Below, one piece after another: positions 20,856-30,984 of a stretch of 64,000 nucleotides of DNA. The stretch's first letter is position 1. Each line of letters begins with the position of its first letter. The notes beneath the pieces were generated by a model. That model was given only the letters and a program-made list of their open reading frames with translations. It was not told the origin of the DNA and did not search any database. The stretch is from Streptomyces uncialis (lineage in GTDB: Bacteria; Actinomycetota; Actinomycetes; Streptomycetales; Streptomycetaceae). The translations under genes were made by a program, and so were the position numbers. The stretch lies in contig NZ_CP109583.1 of assembly GCF_036250755.1 (NCBI RefSeq), positions 4,092,001-4,156,000 of the forward strand, given 5' to 3'.

Positions 20856-23585
20856 CTAGGACACGGTCGGCGGCCGCATCGGCGCCGGGCCCACGTAGTG
20901 GAACTCGCCGTTCCTGACCTGATGGAGATACACACCGGCCGACGCCGCGTACTCGCCGGTCTCGGGCTTGAACGACATCGCCTTCGCGACGCCCAAGAAC
21001 TTCGCCGCGCGCAGCGGCTCGATCAGCGCGCGCGGCTCGGGGCGCTTGCCACCGTCCGCTGCGCGCTCCAGCTCCCGGATCAGCAGGTTCACCGCGTCGT
21101 ACGCCTCGACGGCCCACAGACCGGGCGCCGCGTCGAACCGCTCGCGGAACGCGGTGGCGAACCGGCGCACCCTCGGGTCGCCCGGACCGATCGCCCCGGC
21201 GGTCACCGTCCAGCCCTCGGCGGCCTCCCCCGCGTCCTGGAGGAAGGTCCCGCCGAGGGCGGGCTCCGCCGCGAACCGGGGGCCGTTGAAGCGCCGCTCG
21301 GCGAGCGTGCGGGCCAGTCGGGCGGCCCCCACGGACGGACCGCAGTACACGAACGCGTCGCAGCCCGCGTCCAGCATGTCGTCCACCACGGGCCCGAACC
21401 CGTCCCCGATCGACGCGGGCACGACCCTCGGGTACGCCGGTCTGCCCATCTGGCGGAACATGTAGTTGGCCATGGTGGAGTACATCCAGGCGAGCGTCTC
21501 GTCGCCGCGGTCCTCGATCAGCCCGGTCCTGCGGGGCGGCTTGTCGAGGCCCATGACCTGGTATGTGATCCCGGCGGCGGCGATCGTATGCGTCGGCCGG
21601 GCCCTGAGGAACATGCTGGAGGTGCTCTGTTCGGGCAGGGTCTGGCCGTTGGAAACCGTCACCATCGGGATCAGCGCGCCGTCGTAGACGGGCAGCGCGG
21701 CATCCGTCGTACGGTCACCGCTGGACGCGAGGACGGCGAGCACGTCCCGGTCGTCGGCGATCCGCTGGGCCGCTGCCGCCGCCCGGTCCTGTCGGCCCTC
21801 GTCGTCGGACGTCCGCAGCGTCAGTTCGAACGAACGGCTGCCGCGCGCGTTGTACTGCTCCACGGCGAGCCGCGCCCCGTTTTCCTGTGCCCGCCCCACG
21901 GCTCGTCCGGGACCGGACAGATCTCCCTGGACACCGATGGTCCAGCGGCGGGCGGGCTTGGCCGGTGTGCCACCGGAGCCGCCCGAGAGCGCGGCCCAGA
22001 GACCGACCCCGCCGCCCGCGGCAAGCACGGCCGCACCGGACGCGAGGGTCAGGAACCGGCGACGGCCGGCGGGGCGGCCGGGCACCGGGCCGGACGGTGT
22101 GGCGAGGGTGCGTTCGATGTCGGGCAGCGCGAGCATCGCCGTCGACCGGTCCGCGATCATCCGGACCACCTGCGGCGGCAACCAGTCCGCTGTGCCGTCC
22201 GGCAGGTCCTCGCTGAACGCGGCGGCCACCTCGGCGGCGGTGGGCCGCTCGGCGGGGTCCTTGGCCAGACAGCGGCGCAGCAGGGCGAGCAGGGCGGCGG
22301 CGGGGGTCGTCGGTGCGGATGTCTGTGCGGGGGTGGCCGGGACGGGTTCCGGTGCCGGAGCGGGGGTGGCCGTCGTGGGTGCCTGTGGCTGTGGCTGTGG
22401 CTGCGCCTGCGGTTGCGGTTGCGCCTGAGCCAGTGGCTGTGGCTGCGCCTGTGCGGGGGTGTTCGGTGTGGGCGTAGGGCCGGGGTCAGTGGGCGTGGGG
22501 CGGATGTCAAGAGGGGCGTCCATGGGCTGTGCGGGGGTAACCGTGCCGTCCACGGTGGCCGTGGTGCCGTCGGGTGCCCTGCCCGCGGAGTCGGCCGCGT
22601 TCCCTCGGTCGGCGCCTGTGGGACTGTCCTGCGTCGGCTCGGGGTCGGCGTGCGTGGCGCGGTCGCGTGCGGGTCCGGGGTAGGCGCCCGTAGCGCGGTC
22701 CCGCGTGGGTCCGGGGTCGGCGTGCGGCTCCCCGGCGCCGGACCGGAAGGCGACGCGTGGGTCGAGGGCGCGAGGCCCTTGACCGGCGTCACGGCCTGCC
22801 CCACCGGGGCCCCCGTCGGCGGACGGAACGCCCGGGGACGGCGCAGGTGCCCCGCCGGTCGCGGCCTCGTCCGCGATGCCCGCCAGATCGGGTTCGCCGT
22901 GCACCGTCCGGTACAGCAGCGCGTCGGGTGCCCCGAATCCGAACGGGGGACGACCGGTGACCGCGTAGGCGAGCAGACAGCCGAGAGAGAAGATGTCCGA
23001 CGCGGGTCCGAGATCGACGCCGTCCGCGCGGGCCTGCTCGGGCGCGAGGAAGCCGGGTGTCCCGATGACGAGGTCCGCCGAGGTCAGCGCGGTGTCGTCG
23101 AGGGAACGGGCGATACCGAAGTCGATCAGCCGGGGCCCGTCCACGGCGAGGAGGACGTTACCGGGCTTGATGTCGCGGTGGACGAGTCCCGCCGCGTGCA
23201 CCGCGCCCAGGGCGCCCGCCAGCATCTTGGCGAGGACACGGACACTGTGCACCGGCAGCGGCCCACAGGCCATGACCGCTTCCTGGAGGGCGGGGCCGGG
23301 GACGAACGCGGTGGCGAGCCAGGGTTGATCGGCGTCCAGGTCGGCTCCCGTCACGGGCACGGCCCAGGGGCTGCGGACCCGGCGGGCCGCGTCGGCCTCA
23401 CGGCGGAAGCGGGTACGGAAGTCCTCCGTGTCAGCGTGCTCGGCCTGGATGACCTTGACGGCGGCGAGCGCACCGGACTCCGCGCGGGCGAGGTACACGA
23501 CGCCCATACCGCCCGCGCCGAGCCGGGCGAGCAGCCGGTGTCCACCGATCGAGGAAGGGTCCTGGGGCAGCAGGGGCTCGGTCAT
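20856..23585 (-). CDS. Receptor Ser/Thr protein kinase with solute-binding ectodomain (copy 2), kinase domain split by an insertion
   Basis: A 909-residue paralogue of the following gene. The kinase has LGAGGMG, Lys44, HRD at 136-138, DFG at about 155-157 and GTPGFLAPEQA. Residues about 239-430 are a Pro/Ala/Gln/Thr/Asp-rich insertion that interrupts the C-lobe: the paralogue continues directly from EPPDLAGV into its LLERCLAKDP helix, while here EPDLAGIA and LLRRCLAKDP are about 190 residues apart. A membrane helix and a periplasmic-binding-type domain follow. ATG 23585 has GGGAGGG upstream and overlaps the lipoprotein stop codon as ATGA, so translation is coupled. The longer frame is rejected because it runs into the lipoprotein gene. 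The insertion is encoded by short GC-rich repeats (22380-22460). Confidence 0.92.
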   Translation of the reverse strand: MTEPLLPQDPSSIGGHRLLARLGAGGMGVVYLARAESGALAAVKVIQAEHADTEDFRTRFRREADAARRVRSPWAVPVTGADLDADQPWLATAFVPGPALQEAVMACGPLPVHSVRVLAKMLAGALGAVHAAGLVHRDIKPGNVLLAVDGPRLIDFGIARSLDDTALTSADLVIGTPGFLAPEQARADGVDLGPASDIFSLGCLLAYAVTGRPPFGFGAPDALLYRTVHGEPDLAGIADEAATGGAPAPSPGVPSADGGPGGAGRDAGQGPRALDPRVAFRSGAGEPHADPGPTRDRATGAYPGPARDRATHADPEPTQDSPTGADRGNAADSAGRAPDGTTATVDGTVTPAQPMDAPLDIRPTPTDPGPTPTPNTPAQAQPQPLAQAQPQPQAQPQPQPQAPTTATPAPAPEPVPATPAQTSAPTTPAAALLALLRRCLAKDPAERPTAAEVAAAFSEDLPDGTADWLPPQVVRMIADRSTAMLALPDIERTLATPSGPVPGRPAGRRRFLTLASGAAVLAAGGGVGLWAALSGGSGGTPAKPARRWTIGVQGDLSGPGRAVGRAQENGARLAVEQYNARGSRSFELTLRTSDDEGRQDRAAAAAQRIADDRDVLAVLASSGDRTTDAALPVYDGALIPMVTVSNGQTLPEQSTSSMFLRARPTHTIAAAGITYQVMGLDKPPRRTGLIEDRGDETLAWMYSTMANYMFRQMGRPAYPRVVPASIGDGFGPVVDDMLDAGCDAFVYCGPSVGAARLARTLAERRFNGPRFAAEPALGGTFLQDAGEAAEGWTVTAGAIGPGDPRVRRFATAFRERFDAAPGLWAVEAYDAVNLLIRELERAADGGKRPEPRALIEPLRAAKFLGVAKAMSFKPETGEYAASAGVYLHQVRNGEFHYVGPAPMRPPTVS

Positions 23586-24580
23586 TCGGTCCCTCCCAGA
23601 GCGCTCTTGAGGCGGTTCACCATGGAGGTCATGGCATGTATCTGCGCGGTGGTGAGCTCCAACGGGGTGTGGCCCTTGCCGCCCTTGACGACGACGGAGA
23701 CCGTCACCGTGCCGAGCCGTGACTGGTTCCACGCGTAGTGCGCGGGAGCCCCGCCGCCGCTCTCGTCGATGAACTCGCCCCGCTCCATGAGGGAGTCGTC
23801 AGCGGTGAGATTGGCGCTCTGGCCGAAGGCGGAACCCAAGGACATCAGCTGCTGGACGCGTTCGCTGCCACCGAGCCGCTGGTCGGGGCAGCGCAGGGCC
23901 TCCTCCAGGGTCTCCGCCATCTCCCAGTCGGCTTGGGACGTGGTGCGGTGCACGGTCACGGTCGAGGAGATCCGGACGAGCCCCTTGGCGCCCGAAGCGG
24001 GTAGCTGACCTCGCCGGGTGAAACTCGCGAGCACCGTGCGGGGCAGTCCCTCGCGCTGCCAGTTGCAGGAGGTGTCCAGGACGTTCCAGTCGCCCGGGTC
24101 GCTCTCGTAGGGGGTGCCCTTGCCGTAACCACGCCCGTACTCGGTGGGCCGGGTGATCACGGCCCGCGCGAGGGTGAGGGCGTCCGCGCGGTTCCTCGGG
24201 ACGAGAGCGGGGTCGGCCACGAAGTCGGGCGTGGGTGTGGTGTCCGGGGCAGGGGTGGCGTCGGGCGCGGCCGTACCGCCGGGCTCGCCGGACGCCGTAC
24301 CGCCCTTGCCGCCGCCCTCCGACCCGGCTGATCCGGCCGATCCGGTCGGCCCGTCCCCGCTCGTAGCGGCGCTGGGACCACCGCTCGGGCCCGTCGTTCC
24401 CTCAGCGCCGGTCGTCCCCTCGGTGCCGGTCGGCTCCTTCGTACCTGTCGTCCCCTTCGAGCCGCTAGCGCGGTCCCCCTCCGGTTCGTCACCGGAGCCG
24501 CATCCCACGAGCAGCGCTCCGCACAAGCCGATCACGATTCCGGCCCTGATGGCCGCGCGAGCAGACCTCACGTACCCCAC
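23582..24580 (-). CDS. Putative lipoprotein, first gene of the receptor-kinase operon
   Basis: A 332-residue exported protein. The signal peptide has a basic start, a hydrophobic core and a lipobox LLVGC (Cys about 27), so it should be lipid-anchored outside the membrane. A Gly/Ser/Thr-rich spacer to about residue 120 precedes a soluble domain with two Cys (in DTSCNWQ and ALRCPDQ) that may form a disulphide. The start is uncertain between GTG 24580 and GTG 24571. The stop codon overlaps the start of the first kinase gene (ATGA). The gene order suggests it helps that receptor present or bind its ligand; this is inference. I do not recognise the C-terminal domain. Confidence 0.82.
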   Translation of the reverse strand: MGYVRSARAAIRAGIVIGLCGALLVGCGSGDEPEGDRASGSKGTTGTKEPTGTEGTTGAEGTTGPSGGPSAATSGDGPTGSAGSAGSEGGGKGGTASGEPGGTAAPDATPAPDTTPTPDFVADPALVPRNRADALTLARAVITRPTEYGRGYGKGTPYESDPGDWNVLDTSCNWQREGLPRTVLASFTRRGQLPASGAKGLVRISSTVTVHRTTSQADWEMAETLEEALRCPDQRLGGSERVQQLMSLGSAFGQSANLTADDSLMERGEFIDESGGGAPAHYAWNQSRLGTVTVSVVVKGGKGHTPLELTTAQIHAMTSMVNRLKSALGGTE

Positions 24581-24924
24581 CTGTCCCCCAACCGCCCCTC
24601 GCCCCTGAGAGCGCCGGCCCTGTCCCCCTGGGCCCTGCGACGCAAAGGCATTTCAACGATCCCGCCCCCTGCGACGATCCACGTGGGTCCGTGGTTCCGC
24701 TTGTTACGGCTTCGCCACCCCGCCGTGAACCGCTGCGGAAATCACGGTACGCCGGTATCGATCGGCCCGTGCGGGCCTGTGGATAACTTCGCCGGAGGCG
24801 ATCCGGGCGACCGCCGGGTGACCACGGCGGAGATCCGCCGATGGACGGTGCGATGGCCGGATCGGGCCGTCCGAGGAGGTCGGGGGCGGGGTGAGGCACC
24901 GCAGACGGTGTCGGTGTCCGCTCG

Positions 24925-24930
24925 TATGCT
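24925..24930 (+). promoter_or_regulatory. -10 element of a probably leaderless fbiC transcript
   Basis: TATGCT stands seven bases before the ATG of fbiC and no ribosome binding site is present, which indicates a leaderless mRNA. The rest of the 24581-24937 gap also holds the divergent promoter of the lipoprotein operon; I see no gene in it. Confidence 0.55.
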
Positions 24931-24937
24931 CGACGGC

Positions 24938-27583
24938 ATGACTGATCCACAGGCCGTGCCCAGCTCCGCCGCCCCCGGAGGTTCCGACCGGCCGGGCGGT
25001 GCGGCGCCGACCGCCAACTCCATGCGGCGGGCGCTGAGACGTGCCAGGGACGGCGTCGCGCTGGACGCCGGGGAAGCCGCCGTCCTGCTGCAAGCGCGCG
25101 GGGACGATCTGCTGGATCTGTCGGCGTCGGCGGCCCGGGTACGTGACGCGGGTCTCGCGGCGGCGGGGCGGCCCGGGGTCATCACGTACTCGAAGAGCGT
25201 GTTCATCCCGCTCACGCGGCTGTGCCGGGACAAATGCCACTACTGCACGTTCGCGACCGTGCCCGGGAAACTGCGCCGCGCGGGGCACGGGATGTTCATG
25301 TCGCCGGACGAGGTCTTGGACATCGCGCGCAAGGGCGCCGAGCTGGGCTGCAAGGAGGCGCTGATCACCCTCGGGGACAAGCCCGAGGACCGGTGGCCCG
25401 AGGCCCGCGAGTGGCTTGAGGCGGAGGGCTACGACGACACCATCGCGTACGTGCGCGCGATGTCGATCCGCATCCTGGAGGAGACCGGGCTGCTGCCCCA
25501 CCTCAACCCGGGCGTCATGTCCTGGACGGACTTCCAGCGGCTGAAGCCCGTGGCACCGTCCATGGGGATGATGCTGGAGACGACGGCGACCCGATTGTGG
25601 AGCGAGCCGGGCGGCCCCCACTACGGCTCCCCCGACAAGGAACCGGCGGTCCGGCTGCGGGTCCTGGAGGACGCGGGGCGCAGCTCGGTGCCGTTCACCA
25701 GCGGGCTGCTCATCGGGATCGGCGAGACCTACGAGGAGCGCGCGGAGTCGCTGTTCGCGTTGCGGCGCGTGGCGCGGTCGTACCACGGCGTCCAGGAGCT
25801 GATCATCCAGAACTTCCGCGCCAAGCCGGACACGGCGATGCGCGGGATGCCCGACGCGGAGCTGGACGACCTGGTGGCCACGATCGCCGTCGCCCGGCAC
25901 ATCATGGGCCCTTCCGGCTGCCTCCAGGCACCGCCGAACCTGGTGGACGCGGAGTACGCGCGTCTGATCGGCGCCGGGATCGACGACTGGGGAGGGGTGT
26001 CACCGCTCACACCCGACCATGTCAATCCCGAGCGTCCGTGGCCGCAGATCGACGAGTTGGCGCGGCACTCGGAGGCGGCCGGTTTCGCACTGCGGGAACG
26101 CCTGTGTGTGTATCCCGAGTTCGTGCAGCGTGGTGAGCCCTGGCTCGATCCCCGGCTGATGCCGCACGTGAACGCCCTCGCCGACCCGCTGACGGGTCTC
26201 GCCGCCCCGGACGCCCGTCCGGTCGGCCTTCCCTGGCAGGAGCCCGACGAGGGGTACGTGGCCGCGTCGGGGCGTACGGACCTCCACCGCACCATCGACA
26301 CGGAGGGCCGTTCGTCGGACCGCCGTGACGACTTCGACGCCGTGTACGGCGACTGGGAGGCGTTGCGGGAGGCCGCCGTACCCGGCATGGTCCCGTCCCG
26401 GATCGACGGCGACGTGCGCGGCGCGTTGCGGACCGCGGCCGACGACCCGACTCGGCTCAGCGACTCCGAGGCGCTCGCGCTGCTGCACGCGGACGGTCCC
26501 GCGCTCGACGCGCTGTGCACGGTCGCCGACGATCTGCGGGCGTCGGTGGTCGGGGACGACGTGACCTATGTCGTCACCCGGAACATCAACTTCACCAACG
26601 TCTGCTACACAGGCTGCCGTTTCTGCGCCTTCGCCCAGCGCCGTACCGACGCCGACGCGTACACGCTCTCGCTCGACCAGGTCGCGGACCGCGCGGCACA
26701 GGCGTGGGAGGTGGGCGCGGTCGAGGTGTGCATGCAGGGCGGGATCCATCCGGACCTGCCCGGCACGGCGTACTTCGACATCGCGCGGGCCGTGAAGGAG
26801 CGGGTACCCGGCATCCATGTGCACGCGTTCTCCCCTATGGAGGTCGTCAACGGCGCGAGCCGTACGGGCATGTCGATCCGTGAATGGCTGACCGCCGCGC
26901 GCGAGGCCGGGCTCGACTCGGTGCCCGGTACGGCGGCGGAGATCCTGGACGACGAGGTCCGCTGGATCCTCACCAAGGGCAAACTCCCGGCGGCCACCTG
27001 GACGGAGGTCATCAGCACCGCGCACGAGCTGGGCATCCGTTCGTCGTCCACGATGATGTACGGGCATGTGGACCAGCCCCGGCACTGGCTGGGGCATCTG
27101 CGGACCCTCGTGGGCATGCAGGAACGGGCCCTGGAGAAGGGGGTCGAGGGCTTCACGGAGTTCGTGACGCTCCCGTTCATCCACACCAACGCCCCGGTCT
27201 ACCTCGCGGGTATCGCCCGTCCCGGCCCGACCACCCGCGACAACCGGGCGGTCACCGCGATGGCCCGGCTCCTGCTTCACCCGCACATCCGCAACATCCA
27301 GACGAGCTGGGTGAAGCTCGGTGCCGAGGGCGCAGCCGAGATGCTGCGTTCCGGGGCGAACGACCTCGGCGGCACGCTGATGGAGGAGACCATCTCCCGG
27401 ATGGCGGGCTCCAGTTACGGCTCGTACCGCTCCGTCAAGGATCTGGTCGCCATCGCGGACGCCGCCGGCCGCCCGGCCAAACCCCGCACCACCCTCTACG
27501 GCGAGGTGCCGGAGGAACGGCAGCGGGCCGCGGCGGAATCGGACGGTCACCTTCCGCAGCTGCTTCCGCTGGTGGAGGAGTAG
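24938..27583 (+). CDS. fbiC: Bifunctional FO synthase (CofG/CofH fusion)
   Basis: An 881-residue enzyme that makes the deazaflavin FO from tyrosine and the 5-amino-6-ribitylaminouracil intermediate, the first committed step of coenzyme F420. It is a head-to-tail fusion of two radical-SAM proteins. The CofG half has CRDKCHYC (Cys96, 100, 103) and the CofH half CYTGCRFC (Cys556, 560, 563); each binds a 4Fe-4S cluster. Length fits mycobacterial FbiC (about 856). The ATG at 24938 is chosen for the -10 hexamer directly before it and for family length; the longer frame reaches into the promoter. It is monocistronic. F420 made here could serve the deazaflavin-dependent-type reductase at 54.9 kb. Confidence 0.97.
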   Translation: MTDPQAVPSSAAPGGSDRPGGAAPTANSMRRALRRARDGVALDAGEAAVLLQARGDDLLDLSASAARVRDAGLAAAGRPGVITYSKSVFIPLTRLCRDKCHYCTFATVPGKLRRAGHGMFMSPDEVLDIARKGAELGCKEALITLGDKPEDRWPEAREWLEAEGYDDTIAYVRAMSIRILEETGLLPHLNPGVMSWTDFQRLKPVAPSMGMMLETTATRLWSEPGGPHYGSPDKEPAVRLRVLEDAGRSSVPFTSGLLIGIGETYEERAESLFALRRVARSYHGVQELIIQNFRAKPDTAMRGMPDAELDDLVATIAVARHIMGPSGCLQAPPNLVDAEYARLIGAGIDDWGGVSPLTPDHVNPERPWPQIDELARHSEAAGFALRERLCVYPEFVQRGEPWLDPRLMPHVNALADPLTGLAAPDARPVGLPWQEPDEGYVAASGRTDLHRTIDTEGRSSDRRDDFDAVYGDWEALREAAVPGMVPSRIDGDVRGALRTAADDPTRLSDSEALALLHADGPALDALCTVADDLRASVVGDDVTYVVTRNINFTNVCYTGCRFCAFAQRRTDADAYTLSLDQVADRAAQAWEVGAVEVCMQGGIHPDLPGTAYFDIARAVKERVPGIHVHAFSPMEVVNGASRTGMSIREWLTAAREAGLDSVPGTAAEILDDEVRWILTKGKLPAATWTEVISTAHELGIRSSSTMMYGHVDQPRHWLGHLRTLVGMQERALEKGVEGFTEFVTLPFIHTNAPVYLAGIARPGPTTRDNRAVTAMARLLLHPHIRNIQTSWVKLGAEGAAEMLRSGANDLGGTLMEETISRMAGSSYGSYRSVKDLVAIADAAGRPAKPRTTLYGEVPEERQRAAAESDGHLPQLLPLVEE

Positions 27584-27756
27584 GGGGCGGGGTGGGGCAG
27601 GGGCGGGCCGGGACGGGGCGGGGTGAGCCGGGACGGGGTGAGCCGCTCGGATTTTGAGACTTTTCACCCCGTTTCGTAGCTATTTGCCCAGGTCTTCGAA
27701 ATCGGCCCGGCCGAATCGGGAACCCGGCGGCGCTGGGCGGTGTACCAGAGATGAAG

Positions 27757-27775
27757 CGGTGCGGATTTCGCACCG
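27757..27775. terminator. Bidirectional hairpin between fbiC and the NLR-like operon
   Basis: CGGTGCG (27757-27763) and CGCACCG (27769-27775) pair perfectly around GATTT. It lies in the gap 27584-27916 between convergent genes. The first 60 bases of that gap are a GGGACGGGGTGAGCC-type imperfect repeat; I see no gene. Confidence 0.5.
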
Positions 27776-27916
27776 GAAGAACCTCCGGGGACTTCGCCCG
27801 GACACCGGCGGGGAGGCATCGATGGAAGTGCTGCGGCGGTTCGTCGCCCTGATGGCGTCGCTGGCTCTGCGACAAGTACTCGTGCCGAGCACGGTGGATG
27901 GGGCCGTGCACCACGG

Positions 27917-30421
27917 TCAGGGCTGGGCGGTGCGGAGCCGGTCCAGCGCCGCACGGGCCCTGGCCGTTGAAGGGTGGGCATCACCGAGGACCCGCTCGTA
28001 CAGCGGGAGAAGATCCGTGAGCATCCGGGCCGCTTGCCCGATATCCCCGGAGAGCTCATGGACCCGGGCGAGACCGGCACGGGTGTCGAGGGTGTCCGGA
28101 TGCAGTGCGCCGAGCACCTGGTCGCTGTCGCTCAGCAGGGTCTCCAGCAGATCGGCGGCCCGCGTCAGCTCGCCACCCCGCCGGTAGGCGTAGGCGAGAT
28201 TGCTGCGCGCGCCGAGAGTGTACGGATGTGTGTCCCCGAGGGCCTGTCGGCACTGGGTGAGCACGGTTTCGTAGAGACGGGTCCCGCGCTCCTGGTCTCC
28301 GGCGGCGACGTAGGCACCGGCAAGGTTGTTGCGGACGGCGATCGTTGCCGGGTCAAGGTCACCGAGCACCCGCTCTCGCTTCGAGAGCGTGTCCTCGTAC
28401 AGCTCGATGGCGCGGTCGAGGTTATCGCTGTCCTCATAGACGGAGGCGAGCGCGTTGCAGGTCATCAGGGTGTCGGGATGGTCGGCGCCGAGGATTCGAG
28501 CCCGCTGTTCCAGCGTGGTCTCGTAGAGCGTGCGGGCGCGTGGAAAGTCCCCCGTTCCCGCGAGGCCGAAGGCGAGATTGTGCCTGCTGGTGAAGGTGGC
28601 GGGGTGTTCGGCGCCTTCGGTGCGCTCACGGTAGGCAAGGATCACCTCCCGCAGCGGCAGGGCGGGGGCGAAGAGTCCGGCGCGGTACAGATGGTCGGCC
28701 GCGGTGACGAAGAGATCGACGGACCTGTCGGTGAGGTGGTGCGGCGGGGTGTGTGTGGCAAGGGCGGTGATGTGGGGCAGGAGCCGGGTCTGCCTCTCGG
28801 TGGCCGTCGGGGCGACTCCCTCACCCTCCGGGACGGCATCGTGGAGAAGCCTCTCGGCAGCGGTGAGTCCATCGGGACGGACAGGGCCTGATGCCGTCGG
28901 CCGTGCGCGGTCGGCCTCCGCGACGAGCCGGGCTCGCAGGGCGGCTTGCACCAGGCGGTGCACCCGCAGACCGCCGCCGCGCGTGAGGGTGACCATCGTG
29001 TAGGCATGGAGAACGCCGATCGACTCGTCAAGGGCGTCCGGGTCGGGACCGTCGAGGTCGCCGTCAGGGGTGACGGGATGTCCGGGGCTTCCCGGTCGGT
29101 CGGGACAGCCGGGGTGGCCAGGGAGTCCAAGGCGGCCGGCTTCGGGGGAATCGAGCCCGGGGGCAGGGCCGAGGGCCAGCGGCGAAAGGAGATCGCGGGG
29201 GATGTCGTCGGGCGCCAGCCAGGCAACTGTGTTGAGGACGGATACGGCGAGAGGGTCTCGGGCGGTGACGGCCCGCAGGGTGTGCTCCCAGATGCGGGCG
29301 ACGGTGCGTTCGGGTTCGATGGCGTCGGTGCGTTTGGCCAGCATCCGGCGCAGACCTCGGCGGTAGGCGTCCATGTCCTTGCCGGTCTGGTGGAGGTACG
29401 AGCCGGCCTGTTCCAGGGCGAGGGGCAGATGGCCGAGTTCGTCCGCGAGAGCTGCGGCGGCCTGGCGTTCCGCCGGGGCGGGAGTCCGCCCGCTGTATGC
29501 AAGGGCGCAGAGCAGATCGGTCGAGGCGGCGGGGGTCAGCGGCCCGAGGGGAAGGGCGGCGCCAATGGTGTGCCAGCCCGTGGCACGACGGCTGGTCGCC
29601 AGCGCGTGGCCGCCGGAGAGGGCGCCGAGGTAGGGGTGAAGGTCGGCAGGGTTCTCGACGTTGTCGAGCACGAGCAGCCAGCCGGGGTGCCACTGGAGCC
29701 AGGTGAGGGACCAGGCGACCCGTTCCTCCGTGGTGGCCTCGCGGGCCCACAGCGGGGCCAGGCGTACGGCGAGGGAGGCGAGTCCCGCTTCGATGGCCGC
29801 AGGAGCGGTGGCGGTGATCCACCAGACGAGGGGATAGGCCGCGCGGTATCCGGAGGCGTAGTGGAGGGCGACGGTGGACTTGCCGATTCCGCCGAGGCCA
29901 TGGATCGCGACGGTGCGGGTCGCGCGGGAGGTGGGGAGGTCGGGGGCGGGTGCATAGGGGGCGTGGGAGTTGGTGGTGTGAGGGTCGGCGGCCCGGAGGT
30001 CGGTGATGGGGTGGGCCGCAGCGGCGGTCGGGGAGCTCGACGCGGCCGGGTGGCCGGGCTCAGGGCCGGCGGCGTGCTCTGCCGGGGGATGCGCGGGTGG
30101 CGCGAGGCGATTCGGAGCGGTGAAGAGGGAGCGGAGGAGGGTGAGGGTGTCGTCGCGGCCGGTGAAGGTGGCGGGGGGCGGACCGGGGAGGTTACCGGTA
30201 CCGGGCGGGGCCTGGGTTTCCCGGGCCGAGTGGGCCGCGTCGGCAGGAAGGACGACGACCCGGGCGTGGTCGCCGGTGATGGCAACGCCGATCGCCTTGG
30301 CGGCGATGGCCCGGGTGCCCGAGGCGTGGACCTGTGGAGCGGCGGCAGAGGGTGCGGAGGCGGCTGAGTCGCCCGAGGAGCGGTCAGGTGGCCCGGGGTT
30401 CTCGGGCACAGGCCGGGTCAA
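27917..30421 (-). CDS. NLR-like STAND ATPase: N-terminal signalling motif, NB-ARC and TPR repeats
   Basis: An 834-residue sensor-type protein. Residues about 31-57 carry the motif ASG-x-R-x-IA-x3-IG-x-A-x-TGDH, which also ends the upstream partner. After a Pro/Ala linker comes the NB-ARC ATPase, with P-loop GLGGIGKS (Lys181) and Walker B WLLVLDNVE (about 248-256). The C-terminal 270 residues are TPR units of about 42 residues with repeated LGxxHPxTL. In bacteria such proteins oligomerise on sensing a trigger and recruit an effector through a shared motif, often in phage defence or programmed death (family knowledge). Its start overlaps the partner's stop codon as ATGA, so the two are made together. 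The trigger is unknown. Confidence 0.92.
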   Translation of the reverse strand: MTRPVPENPGPPDRSSGDSAASAPSAAAPQVHASGTRAIAAKAIGVAITGDHARVVVLPADAAHSARETQAPPGTGNLPGPPPATFTGRDDTLTLLRSLFTAPNRLAPPAHPPAEHAAGPEPGHPAASSSPTAAAAHPITDLRAADPHTTNSHAPYAPAPDLPTSRATRTVAIHGLGGIGKSTVALHYASGYRAAYPLVWWITATAPAAIEAGLASLAVRLAPLWAREATTEERVAWSLTWLQWHPGWLLVLDNVENPADLHPYLGALSGGHALATSRRATGWHTIGAALPLGPLTPAASTDLLCALAYSGRTPAPAERQAAAALADELGHLPLALEQAGSYLHQTGKDMDAYRRGLRRMLAKRTDAIEPERTVARIWEHTLRAVTARDPLAVSVLNTVAWLAPDDIPRDLLSPLALGPAPGLDSPEAGRLGLPGHPGCPDRPGSPGHPVTPDGDLDGPDPDALDESIGVLHAYTMVTLTRGGGLRVHRLVQAALRARLVAEADRARPTASGPVRPDGLTAAERLLHDAVPEGEGVAPTATERQTRLLPHITALATHTPPHHLTDRSVDLFVTAADHLYRAGLFAPALPLREVILAYRERTEGAEHPATFTSRHNLAFGLAGTGDFPRARTLYETTLEQRARILGADHPDTLMTCNALASVYEDSDNLDRAIELYEDTLSKRERVLGDLDPATIAVRNNLAGAYVAAGDQERGTRLYETVLTQCRQALGDTHPYTLGARSNLAYAYRRGGELTRAADLLETLLSDSDQVLGALHPDTLDTRAGLARVHELSGDIGQAARMLTDLLPLYERVLGDAHPSTARARAALDRLRTAQP

Positions 30422-30984
30422 CGTCGGACGGTGTTGTGGTCGCCGGTGACTGCGGTGCCGATGTGGTGTCCCGCGATCGACCGTTCGCCGGAGGCGGTGA
30501 CGTTCATGGGGGCGGGCTCGGGGGTCGGGGCGGAGCGGAGGAGGGTGAGGAGTTCGGCGCGGAGGTCCGGGTCTTCACGGAGCGCGCGTTTGATGTGCTG
30601 GCGCAGGGCCGCCAGGGAGTCCGGGTCGTCAGGGGTGGCGGCCGCTTCGGTGACGACCGTCTCCAGTTCTCCGCGGGCGCCGGCCGGGCGGTGGGACCAG
30701 ATGGTGTGCAGGACCCGAAGACCGAAGTGGTGGGGCGAGGCGTTGTGGGGCCCCGCGGCGGGCTCCAGGGTCCGGATCGGCTCGGCCGTTCCGTTCGACT
30801 CGCTGACGGTGTGGGGGTGCGGGGCTTCATCAGGACGGTGGGTCGTCCGGAGGGGCGGAGCGTCGGAGGAGGAAACGGAGAGCAGAGGGAAGCGCGGTGG
30901 CGGGGAACCCTCGCGATGGGAGGCCATCGCCGCCGAGAGATAGGGGCTCAGTTGTTCCATGAGCGAGGTGGCACCGGGCTCCAT
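30418..30984 (-). CDS. Putative effector/adaptor partner of the NLR-like ATPase
   Basis: A 188-residue protein. The first 100 residues are Ser/Pro/His-rich and probably flexible. An amphipathic helical region follows (about 105-151, LREDPDLRAELLTLLR). The C-terminal 27 residues repeat the motif of the adjacent ATPase: ASG-x-R-x-IA-x3-IG-x-A-x-TGDH, 15 of 25 positions identical to ATPase residues 31-55. That arrangement (motif at the C-terminus of a small protein, at the N-terminus of an NLR next door) is the one described for bacterial amyloid-signalling pairs. No known toxic domain is visible. ATG 30984 follows GGGGGAGG. Effector function is inferred from position and motif only. Confidence 0.85.
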   Translation of the reverse strand: MEPGATSLMEQLSPYLSAAMASHREGSPPPRFPLLSVSSSDAPPLRTTHRPDEAPHPHTVSESNGTAEPIRTLEPAAGPHNASPHHFGLRVLHTIWSHRPAGARGELETVVTEAAATPDDPDSLAALRQHIKRALREDPDLRAELLTLLRSAPTPEPAPMNVTASGERSIAGHHIGTAVTGDHNTVRR

